From: Bacteroidaceae bacterium | Lineage (GTDB): Bacteria > Bacteroidota > Bacteroidia > Bacteroidales > Bacteroidaceae | Reading direction: 5' to 3' | Assembly: GCA_017453465.1 (NCBI GenBank) | Contig: JAFTEV010000034.1 | Location: 1-46,026 of the forward strand | DNA: 46,026 nt | Shown here: positions 18,884-26,600 of the stretch, piece by piece | Numbering within the stretch: position 1 is the stretch's first letter | Layout of the letters: each line of letters opens with the position of its first letter | Notes under the pieces: model-generated | What the model was told of the DNA's origin: nothing | The model's database searches: none | Seen by the model: the letters and a program-made list of their open reading frames with translations, nothing else | Translations under genes and position numbers: made by a program

Positions 18884-18910
18884 CGCTTTTACTTTGGTTT
18901 CCTATAAAGG

Positions 18911-18949
18911 AAAGGCCATGCACAATCCCATGTGCATGGTCTTTTTTTT
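18911..18949 (+). terminator. strong intrinsic terminator of the ribosomal cluster
   Basis: AAAGGCCATGCACA (18911-18924) pairs with TGTGCATGGTCTTT (18931-18944) around an ATCCCA loop: 14 bp with one wobble. An eight-T run covers 18942-18949. This is a textbook terminator after rplQ and marks the end of the conserved region. Confidence 0.92.
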
Positions 18950-19078
18950 GATGCTATCTCGGAGGCAGCACATGGCGTTTTCAGGCTTACAGGCTTGAGG
19001 CGGCGGGGCGGTAGGGATGCCTTTCGGGAGGGGGTGAAGAGGGTTTTTGTCGGGGGTGTGGACAGAAGTGGTTCGGTG

Positions 19079-19189
19079 TGGCTTGGAAAGTTGACGCAAC
19101 GGCGTTGTTTTTGAAAACAACGCCGTTGTTTCTATAAACAACGCTCATTGTTTTTATAAACAACGGCGTTGCGTCAACTTTGTAAGCCA
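19079..19189. repeat. nearly palindromic element, left copy
   Basis: The 95-nt core (19087-19181) begins AAAGTTGACGCAAC and ends GTTGCGTCAACTTT. The two 24-nt ends are complementary at 23 of 24 positions, and pairing continues outward with TGGCTT/AAGCCA. Inside are nested repeats of TTGTTT and AAACAA; the best inner hairpin is 15 bp with a two-base TG loop (19097-19111 with 19114-19128). A second copy lies at 45908-46002. Confidence 0.9.
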
Positions 19190-19199
19190 AAGTGGACGA

Positions 19200-19435
19200 T
19201 TTTGGTGTGGAAGTGTGATGGAAATGGATAGAAATGGGGGCGGGGTGGGAGAGGGATGGGCGGGAGTGATAAGAGGAACGGGAAGGGGGTGGGAGAGGGA
19301 TGGTGGCGGAGTGGGAGAGGGATGAGTGGGAGTGATGAGAGGAATGGGACGGGGATGGGAGGGTAGTGAGAATGGAAGGGAGTGGGTGAGAGTGCTGAGA
19401 AAGGATGGGAATGGGAGGGGAGTGGAGGCTTTTTT
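19200..19435 (+). repeat. G-rich imperfect tandem repeat, G-quadruplex potential
   Basis: The + strand is almost pure purine plus T with very little C. TGGGAGAGGGATG occurs at 19246, 19290 and 19312, intervals of 44 and 22, which suggests a 22-bp unit. Two segments, 19236-19260 and 19280-19299, have at least four G runs of three or more with loops of one to three bases, the canonical quadruplex pattern. Confidence 0.75.
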
Positions 19436-19490
19436 ATGTTGTTTTTACATTTTATGGGGGAGAATTGTTAGAAGTTCAAAAAAATATTCG

Positions 19491-19498
19491 TAAGTTTG
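19491..19498 (+). promoter_or_regulatory. promoter -7 element of the GH43 gene
   Basis: TAAGTTTG matches TAnnTTTG and lies 29 bp before the ATG at 19528. The nearest upstream TTG (19465-19467) is 23 nt away, slightly too far for an ideal -33 element, so the promoter is probable but not certain. The leader is short and AT-rich. Confidence 0.6.
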
Positions 19499-19527
19499 CA
19501 GCAAATTGATAACTAAACCTTAACAAT

Positions 19528-22467
19528 ATGACTGCAAAATTGACAATGAAATGGGCTGTGGCAGCTCTGGCGACGGCTGGGCTGCTTGGCGTTTCTGCCA
19601 CCGTGAAGGCTCAGGAAGAAATGACAGAGGTGACCACTGCGGAGTTGGCCTCTCTTTACAAGAGCACTTCGTTCAGGCAAATCAGTGTGCACGACCCCTC
19701 CGTGGTGTGGGACGATGCCACGGGCACTTTCTATATCTATGGTTCACACTACTTTGGTGCTCAGTCGAAAGACCTGCGCAACTGGACGGCCATTACCAAT
19801 TACTACAACACCACCTTCGACAAGGCTTTCAAGCAGAACCCCACGCACACCGTGAAACGCCGCTTGCCGGGCAGTTCCATGGTGGAGGAAGTGACGCTGG
19901 GCAGCTACGATGCTGCTGCATTCTGTGCCACCTACGCCGACGACGAGGCCGGCTGGGTGCAGGGTTGCCAGTGGGCACCCGACATCGTCTATAACCCCAC
20001 GATGAAGAAATGGTGCTACTACGTCAGTCTGAACGGCGACTACTGGGCTTCGGTCATTGTGCTGATGACCTCCGACTCGCCCACAGGCCCCTTCATCTAC
20101 CAGGCCCCCATCGTCTTCAGCGGCTTCGACGGCCAGACACGGTCGGGCAAGAGCGTGAACTACAAGAAGACAGACCTCGAAATCGTCTTGGGCACACAGT
20201 CCTCCCTGCCTTCGCGCTATCGCACTGACCGCTGGGGCACGTTCTACCCCAACAACATCGACCCCTGCGTCTTCTTCGACGAAGCGGGCGAAATGTGGAT
20301 GGCCTACGGCTCGTGGTCGGGCGGCATATTCATGCTGAAGCTCGACAAGGAGACAGGTCTGCGCGACTACACCTATACCTACACGGGCACGGGCACCTCG
20401 CCCGATGCCAACGCGCTGAGCGATGCCTACTTCGGCAAGAAGATAGCCGGCGGCTACTACGTCAGCGGCGAAGGCCCCTACATTCAGCACATTGGCCAGT
20501 ACTACTACCTCTTCATGAGCTACGGCGGCTTTGCCCCCGACGGCGGCTACGAAATGCGCGTGTTCCGCAGCACATCGCCCACAGGCCCCTACACCGATGC
20601 CAACGGCACTGCAGCCACCTACAGCCGTTACGCACTCAACTACGGACTGAATGCCACCGACAACCGGGGCATGAAGCTCATCGGCGCGATGAACCAGTGG
20701 GGCCTGATGACGGTGGGCGAGTGTGCACAGGGCCACAACTCTGCATGCACCGACAGCCAGGGCCGCTCGTTCCTCGTTTGTCACACTAAGTTCAACAACG
20801 GCACGGCGGGTCACTGCGTGCGCTCCTACCAGCTCTACACCAACGAGGACGGCTGGCTCGTCTGCGCCCCCTTCCAGTTTGCGGGCGAGACGGTGAACGA
20901 CGACTCCATTGCCGCCGGCTGCCCCTTCACGGCGGCAGACATAGCGGGCGACTATCATGTGCTCATACATCCCTACAAGCTGGACCACAACAACTTCCAG
21001 GAAGCTACGCCCAAGACCATCCACCTCTCGGAGGACGGCAAGGTGACGGGAGCGTACTCCGGCACATGGGCCGTGGCCGACGGCACAGCCTACTTCACCG
21101 TCAAGCTGGCCGGTGTCATCTACAAGGGTGTCATCACCGAGCAGACACTGGAGAACAACGCGGCCAAGACCGTAGCCTTCACAGCCGTCTGCTCGACCAA
21201 GGGCAATGCCAGCTGCGGCGTGCCCGTCTGGGGCTACAAGCTGGCTCCGAAGAGTGCCATTGCCTACAACTATCAGCAACATTCGGGGAGCGAGCTGAAA
21301 CTTTCTGCCCGCGTGACCAAGAACGTCAGCATCATGTTCGACCCCGTGGAGAACACCACCCTCACTTGGACTTCCTCTGAACCCGACGTGCTCTCCACCA
21401 CCGGCAAGTACAACCCCGACACCGTGGCAGTCAAGGTGAACATGACGGCCCGCCTGGAGAACTGCGGCTACTACTGGGAGAAGGCGTTCACCACGACCTG
21501 CGCCAAGGCCGCAGCCGTTTCGGGCGACCCCTACACGGGGCTTGTGGCCTACTACAACTTTGACGATGTGCCCACCCAGAACCTTTACGACGAAGACCAG
21601 CGGGCTACCTACGGACGCTCGAAGACCACGGGCACCATCCCCGTGCTGGAGACCGACTACGACCGCTTCGGCCAGGTGTGCCATCAGTACTATGGCGAAC
21701 AGGGTTCCAACAGCTTCACCCGTATGCCCAACCCGCTGGCTGGCACCGACAGCTTGCAGGGCTTCACCGTCAGTCTGTGGGTGAAGCGTGCCGACCTCAA
21801 CTACACGGGTGCCCTGTGGAGCTTCATCAACACCACCATTTCGGCCAGCAAGTCGGAGCGGCTCTTCCTCACGGGCAACAGCTACATCGGCTACAATGAC
21901 AACAACGGCAACTGGTTTGACGTGAACAACCCCGAAACCAAGAAGTTCACCTCCAACAACGGCATCACCGTGGGCGACTGGCACCTGGTCACCTTCACTT
22001 ACTCCCTGGAGAACGGCTACAAGTTCTACCTCGACGGTGTGGCCTACTCCGTGACCAACATGCAGTATCAAGGCAGCACCGACAAGGCGGCTGACTTCGA
22101 CCGCACGCTGGTCACCAACTTCGCCTCTACAGCCAAGTACTTCTACCTGGGCTTTGGTGCCTACGAGGGGTCTGCCGAGGCTCGCTTCGACGACCTGATG
22201 ATTTACAATCGCGAACTCTCTTCAGCCGACGTGCGCGGACTCAACACGCTGCTCAACCGTGTCAACGACTTCTCGCCCCGCAAGCAGCAGATGGGCGACC
22301 TCGACGGCGACGGCGTGATTACGGTCAACGACATTTCGCTCCTCATCGAGGCTTACCTTGCTGGCGGCGAAGGCTACGACCTCGCCCTCTGCGACATCGA
22401 TGGCGACGGACAAATTACCATTGAGGACATCACCCTGCTCATCGAAATCTATCTGGGTGGAGAATAG
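19528..22467 (+). CDS. secreted GH43 endo-arabinanase-like enzyme with LamG-like and dockerin-like domains
   Basis: Probably cuts alpha-1,5-L-arabinan outside the cytoplasm. A signal peptide covers about residues 1-28 (cut after VKA). Residues ~45-455 form a GH43 five-blade propeller: Asp56 in HDPS (base), Asp245 in NIDP (pKa modulator) and Glu315 in GEGPY (acid) are all present, as is His403 in GHNS, which in arabinanases lies near the bound ion. A beta-rich C-terminal arabinanase domain follows to ~580, then an Ig-like stretch, a LamG/concanavalin-like domain (~670-900) and, at 922-979, two EF-hand-like repeats (DLDGDGVITVNDI and DIDGDGQITIEDI) typical of dockerin type I. The gene has markedly more C at third positions than its neighbours. 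Family confident; arabinan as substrate is inferred from the subfamily look. Confidence 0.88.
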   Translation: MTAKLTMKWAVAALATAGLLGVSATVKAQEEMTEVTTAELASLYKSTSFRQISVHDPSVVWDDATGTFYIYGSHYFGAQSKDLRNWTAITNYYNTTFDKAFKQNPTHTVKRRLPGSSMVEEVTLGSYDAAAFCATYADDEAGWVQGCQWAPDIVYNPTMKKWCYYVSLNGDYWASVIVLMTSDSPTGPFIYQAPIVFSGFDGQTRSGKSVNYKKTDLEIVLGTQSSLPSRYRTDRWGTFYPNNIDPCVFFDEAGEMWMAYGSWSGGIFMLKLDKETGLRDYTYTYTGTGTSPDANALSDAYFGKKIAGGYYVSGEGPYIQHIGQYYYLFMSYGGFAPDGGYEMRVFRSTSPTGPYTDANGTAATYSRYALNYGLNATDNRGMKLIGAMNQWGLMTVGECAQGHNSACTDSQGRSFLVCHTKFNNGTAGHCVRSYQLYTNEDGWLVCAPFQFAGETVNDDSIAAGCPFTAADIAGDYHVLIHPYKLDHNNFQEATPKTIHLSEDGKVTGAYSGTWAVADGTAYFTVKLAGVIYKGVITEQTLENNAAKTVAFTAVCSTKGNASCGVPVWGYKLAPKSAIAYNYQQHSGSELKLSARVTKNVSIMFDPVENTTLTWTSSEPDVLSTTGKYNPDTVAVKVNMTARLENCGYYWEKAFTTTCAKAAAVSGDPYTGLVAYYNFDDVPTQNLYDEDQRATYGRSKTTGTIPVLETDYDRFGQVCHQYYGEQGSNSFTRMPNPLAGTDSLQGFTVSLWVKRADLNYTGALWSFINTTISASKSERLFLTGNSYIGYNDNNGNWFDVNNPETKKFTSNNGITVGDWHLVTFTYSLENGYKFYLDGVAYSVTNMQYQGSTDKAADFDRTLVTNFASTAKYFYLGFGAYEGSAEARFDDLMIYNRELSSADVRGLNTLLNRVNDFSPRKQQMGDLDGDGVITVNDISLLIEAYLAGGEGYDLALCDIDGDGQITIEDITLLIEIYLGGE

Positions 22468-22546
22468 GGGAAACGAATGTGACTAATATGAATAATTTAA
22501 GATGTGTTCAATTTATAGGAATGCCCTAAACAAAAAAGGAAGAACT

Positions 22547-22783
22547 ATGAGAACAGGAGTATCTGTAAATATAAGTATGCCCCGAACCGACCAGCGCTTT
22601 GTTCGGCAGATGGCAAAACGGATGGGGTGGTCTGTCACAGAGTCCACAGACGACCGTCTGTTCGATTCGGAAACAGGCAAATATCTCAACGAAGAAACCA
22701 TGCAGGCTATCCGAGACGTGGAAGCGGGCAAAGTAAAACGGTGCAAAAACCTTGACGAATTGATAGCGGCATTTCAAAATTAA
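22547..22783 (+). CDS. small RelB/DinJ-like antitoxin-type protein, no toxin partner
   Basis: The product has 78 residues from ATG 22547 (MRTGVSVNISMPRTDQRF); a longer frame from 22502 is possible but less likely. The N-terminal VSVNISMPRTDQRFVRQMAKRMGW resembles the ribbon-helix-helix or Phd-like start of Bacteroidetes antitoxins, and the acidic C-terminal LNEETMQAIRDVEAGKVKRCKNLDELIAAF resembles the part that usually wraps a RelE/YoeB-type toxin. No toxin gene follows; the next 915 bp are non-coding. So it is an orphan antitoxin, a remnant, or a small DNA-binding protein. The function is not shown by the sequence. Confidence 0.65.
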   Translation: MRTGVSVNISMPRTDQRFVRQMAKRMGWSVTESTDDRLFDSETGKYLNEETMQAIRDVEAGKVKRCKNLDELIAAFQN

Positions 22784-22823
22784 ATTCACATACAATCACC
22801 TAACTATCGTCACCCCTTCCAAA

Positions 22824-22922
22824 ATTCATGGTTAATTCACGGATAATTCATGATAATTTCTGTTGAAAAAAAGATTTCTTCGCCAGGAATTGCCATGAAT
22901 TATCCATGAATTAACCATGAAC
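22824..22922. repeat. inverted repeat of phased ATTCATGG units (IR1)
   Basis: The left arm (22824-22859) has three TTCATGG-type units spaced 11 bp; the right arm (22886-22922) is its complement with about three mismatches. The loop is about 26 nt. The last arm is read as CCATGAATTATCCATGAATT on the + strand. Confidence 0.8.
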
Positions 22923-22959
22923 CTTTAGTAAGCGTTAAAAAATAACTTGGGACATTTAA

Positions 22960-22976
22960 TTTACGCTAAGCGTAAA
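22960..22976. promoter_or_regulatory. perfect palindrome, possible operator
   Basis: TTTACGCT and AGCGTAAA flank a single A, an 8+8 palindrome that lies midway between the two larger inverted repeats. Its size fits a dimeric regulator site; no regulator gene is next to it except the small antitoxin-like protein. Confidence 0.45.
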
Positions 22977-22998
22977 ATACATCCAAAAGTTCAGTAAA

Positions 22999-23109
22999 TT
23001 ATTTATGGCCATTCATGGGTCATTCATGGTAATTCATGTCTAAAAGACACAGTATTTTCTTTTTCTACATGAATTATCGTGAATGGTCCATGAATTTTCG
23101 TGAATTAGT
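22999..23109. repeat. inverted repeat of phased ATTCATGG units (IR2)
   Basis: The left arm (22999-23039) carries CATTCATGGGT and CATTCATGGTA units, 10-11 bp apart. The right arm (23066-23109) is the complement with several mismatches; ACATGAATTATCGTGAATGG is its start. It has the same unit as IR1, so the two are related. Confidence 0.78.
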
Positions 23110-23196
23110 GTGTGGGTCATTTCTGCTTAATTTGAGCAAAGAGGCACGGAGGTTTTCACAAAAAGCTATGCAACGGACAAAAAATCAGTGAAAAGT

Positions 23197-23227
23197 TTTG
23201 CTGAAAACTAAAAAGTCCGTACATTTG
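23197..23227 (+). promoter_or_regulatory. near-consensus Bacteroidetes promoter
   Basis: TTTG at 23197-23200 is followed by exactly 19 nt and TACATTTG at 23220-23227, the best match to the primary-sigma consensus in the window. Transcription should start at about 23233-23236, 465 nt upstream of the next ORF. Confidence 0.8.
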
Positions 23228-23233
23228 CGGCGT

Positions 23234-23575
23234 TGATTCAGACAACTATGCTGCCAGCGGGCAGTCATCTACTGAGGAGACACATAGACTATAGGCGTTT
23301 ATCACGCTTGTTCAATGACTCTTTGGAACTTCGCAACTTTCATGGTATTGTCAATGAACAATGCAACGGTAAAAGCCACTTTAATGATTATTTATACACG
23401 GCGGCGTGTATCTTTTTGGGCAGTAATCCCCCTTTGTGGTGTTATGCCCTATCGTAGTACATCCTTGTGTAGCAAATATATCATTGAATGTGGGGTTATT
23501 CGTTGCTCGTTCAACAGTACCGGGTAGCGAAGACCTCAAAGAGTGGGACGAGTAAGGATGTTCCCACATTTTTTA
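23234..23575 (+). ncRNA. candidate structured leader or small RNA
   Basis: The first about 340 nt of the predicted transcript can fold. TTGTTCAATGAC (about 23309) pairs with GTCAATGAACAA (about 23350) with one mismatch. ATACACG (23394-23400) pairs with CGTGTAT (23405-23411), followed by CTTTTT. GTGGGA (23543-23548) pairs with TCCCAC (23562-23567), followed by ATTTTTT (23568-23574). The last resembles an intrinsic terminator, so the product may be a free small RNA or an attenuated leader for the 1163-aa gene. I recognise no known RNA family. Confidence 0.4.
23543..23574 (+). terminator. terminator-like hairpin inside the leader
   Basis: A 6-bp GTGGGA/TCCCAC stem with a 13-nt loop is followed by a run of six T. 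It lies 124 nt before the next start codon and about 340 nt after the predicted start of transcription. The loop is large, so termination would be partial; it could act as an attenuator. Confidence 0.45.
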
Positions 23576-23698
23576 TCCCCATGTGAAAATGTTCATTCTG
23601 CAAGCTGAATGCCTCCGAGAGTCATTCACACACTATGATTTTGTCAAGAACCAACATTTATAATTAACCTATTTAATAACTCAAATTTTTAGTTCTTT

Positions 23699-26600
23699 AT
23701 GAAACGAAAATTACTTTTGGCGGCACTGGTGGCCGCTGGTGCTGTCGGGTTTAAGACCCATGCACAAGAGGCTGGTACCTATTATTTCTACAATGAAGAG
23801 AGTGGAAAGTTCCTCAGTCGCGGAGCTACATGGGGTACACATGCTTCAGCAGATACTTATGGCATTGCATTTGAAATTACAAAGGTTAGTGATGGCGTTT
23901 ATACATTAAAGAATGTTGACCACTCTTTAATGGGTAATGCAAATAGGTATCTTGGTGATAATTTGTATACAGATAATGGTACAGCATGTAACTTTACTTT
24001 CACGGAAGCAGGTACAGGTAAATACACATTGTATAAAAATACAAATGAATACCTTACCATTGGTGCTTCAGATACTTATGGTCAAATTCCTGTAGAAACT
24101 ACAACTGATGCTAATAATGCAACTATATGGACATTGATGACCAAAGATGCATATAAAACAAAGCTTGCAGAACGTGATAATGCTGCAATTTCAACGCTCG
24201 CTGCATCAATGAATTTTGCAAATGTTACAGATTTGAACAGCTTAAAGTCCTATGTTTCTATTGCTAAAACCACAAATAAGACAAGTAGTATCGGGAATGC
24301 AGAAATTGGTGGTGGAAGTTCTGCTTGGACAAAATCTCAAACCGAAAATAAACGAAAAACAGGTGACGCTAAAGCTGGTGATGGTGTGTTCCAAGTATGG
24401 AATGGCTGTGCAGATGTGAATCAAACTGTTACAGGACTTTCAAAAGGCTTGTACAAAATAACCGTTGAAGCATTTCTTCGTTTTGGTGACAAGGAGGCAG
24501 CAAAACGTGTAACTACAAATGGTAGTATGACTTCTTATGTATATGGAAATGAAAGTAAGACACTTCTTCATAATTTTTGGGATATAAGGCAAGACAACGA
24601 CCATCCAAATTCAATGTCAGAAGCTTCTTCTCAGGTTATTGATAAAGATGATAGGGCTTTATTGGAATGCTATACTTCTGTTGGTGATGATGGCAATTTG
24701 AAATTGGGTATCTATTTGGCAGGTGGTTTTGATAATGTGTGGATGATTTGTGATAATTTCACCTTGACTTACATAGAGGACACTCCTACAGATGAATTAA
24801 CTGATAAAATCAAAAAGATATATGCCGAATACAAAGGCATATTAGGGGATCATTCTGTGGCTTCTGATATGACATCTGCATATAATAATTTTGTAGCCTC
24901 ATCAACACTTGCAAATTATTATACACTGCAAGAGGCTGTTACAGCAGCAAAGTCACCATCAGAACTTTGTAGAGAAATAACTAAAGCAACACAACTTGGT
25001 GTAGGAAGTGATGCTATTGATGCGGCTCAAGCAGTTCTCGATAATGGGTCTTCAACAGAAGATGATTATATTGTTGCCACTCAGAATTTGAAAATTGCAG
25101 AGTACAACTATGTTACTACAACCTATGAATATGGAGTTGACCTGGGTGCCTGGACGACTACAGGCCCGACAGGTTCACTTAGTGCACAGCATTATAAAGG
25201 TTCTGGTTATTCCTATCTAGAGCAATCTACTGCTGCTTGGAGCCAGAGCAGCTGGACCATCAAGTACACACAAGACCTTGCTTTGCCTGCTGGTAACTAT
25301 GTATTCAAAGTTGCCGGTCGTCAGGCAGACAGCGATGGTGTTACTTTGAGCCTTACGGTTAAGAACGGCGAAAGTGTATTGGGTACCGTCAGCGATTTCC
25401 CGAAAGGTGACACAGGCTTGGGTATCAACACAAGTGGTGAAACAGACTTTACGACTGGTGAAGGTCATGAATATGCCAACAACGATGCTGGTCGTGGCTG
25501 GGAATGGCGCTATGTTAAATTCACGCTTGTTGCAGATGCTACCGTGAATGTTGCCGTGGATGCTGTTGCTACGACAAATCATATGTGGGTAAGCTTCTGT
25601 GATGCTACTGTACAGACTGACAACGAAGCCAACATCTCACTCATTTCGTACAATGTGGCTCTGAACAACGCACAGACAGTACTTGCAGATGCTACATATA
25701 CAAACGTTGCAGGTACTGACAAGTCTAGCCTGGAGGCAGCTATTGCTGCTGATGGAACACTTGACAAGTCTAATGCAGAAGCCATCAATGCAGCAACAAC
25801 GGCATTGAACACTGCTGCCACGACATTCACTTCCGGTGTTGCTTCTTGGAACGCATACGTTCTGGCTAAGGGCTATGGTGAGGCTATCAACTCTACAGCC
25901 CTGCCATACGCTGTTGCTGCTAAGCTGACCGCTGTGACTACCGCTATTACTGCTACCGTCAACACTGCTGCTGAAGCCCTCGCTCAGGCTAATGCCATCA
26001 ACGCAGCCAACCGTGCTGCTTACGAAAGCAACGGCATTGCCGAAAACATCAGCGGTGCCAAGAACCGCACCTCGCTCATTACCAATGCCGACGGTTCTGC
26101 CTCAGCTGGCTGGGAAGGTTCTAGTAACTTCTGGACAGCATCTAACGAGGCTTACACTGAAGCTGATGGCAACACTACCAACACTTACTTCGACAAGAAC
26201 GGTGTGAAGAACTTCACAGCAAGCCAGACCATCAAGCTGCCGAAGGGCAACTACATCCTTTCTGTTACTGCACGTGCACAGGCCGGCATCAACTCCTACA
26301 AGATGCAGGTGACAAACAACGCCAGCGAGACGGCTGAAGTAGCCCTCACCGCTATGGGTAATGCAAACGGTGTGTTCAACCGTGGTTGGAACGACTTCAC
26401 TGTGGCTTTCGAGCAGAAAGCATACGGCGATGCAACTATTACCATCAGTGCAGAAAACAGTGCAAACTTCTGGATGTCTTGGGACCGTTTCCGCCTCTAT
26501 TGCATTGGTGAAGAAGGTGCTGTGGAAATTGCAGAAGATGCAGATTTCACTCCTGTTGACATGGAGGATGTTGATGTAACTCTGAATCGTACTATCAAGG

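Larger units (their letters stand above)
18950..19527. other. non-coding boundary between core cluster and accessory block
   Basis: No gene is credible here; the short frames are low-complexity or fall within the palindrome. In order it holds a G-rich lead-in (about 18995-19075), the 95-nt palindromic element, a G-rich imperfect tandem repeat (about 19200-19435) and the promoter of the GH43 gene. Confidence 0.8.
22784..23698. other. 915-bp non-coding region with inverted repeats, promoter and long leader
   Basis: No ORF here looks real; those present are short with poor composition. In order: two large inverted repeats built of ATTCATGG units (22824-22922 and 22999-23109), a perfect 17-nt palindrome between them (22960-22976), a near-consensus promoter (23197-23227) and a structured leader of about 465 nt before the gene at 23699. 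Confidence 0.75.

Noticed and set aside
18902-19190. Short frames across the left palindrome (translations like VVYRNNGVVFKNNAVAST)
   Set aside because: They are the translation of the TTGTTT/AAACAA repeats; similar 'proteins' would arise wherever the element occurs.
19744-22071. 775-codon minus-strand open frame opposite the GH43 gene
   Set aside because: Caused by high GC at third positions of the + strand gene. The translation is low-complexity (Val, Gly, Ala, His rich) without recognisable domains.
22824-23109. Possible CRISPR array
   Set aside because: Units are only 10-11 bp apart with no spacer-length unique sequence, and arms are inverted rather than directly repeated; no cas genes.
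23233-23527. Two overlapping 70-74-codon frames in the leader region
   Set aside because: They overlap each other in different frames, lack start signals and match no family; the DNA is better explained as structured RNA.
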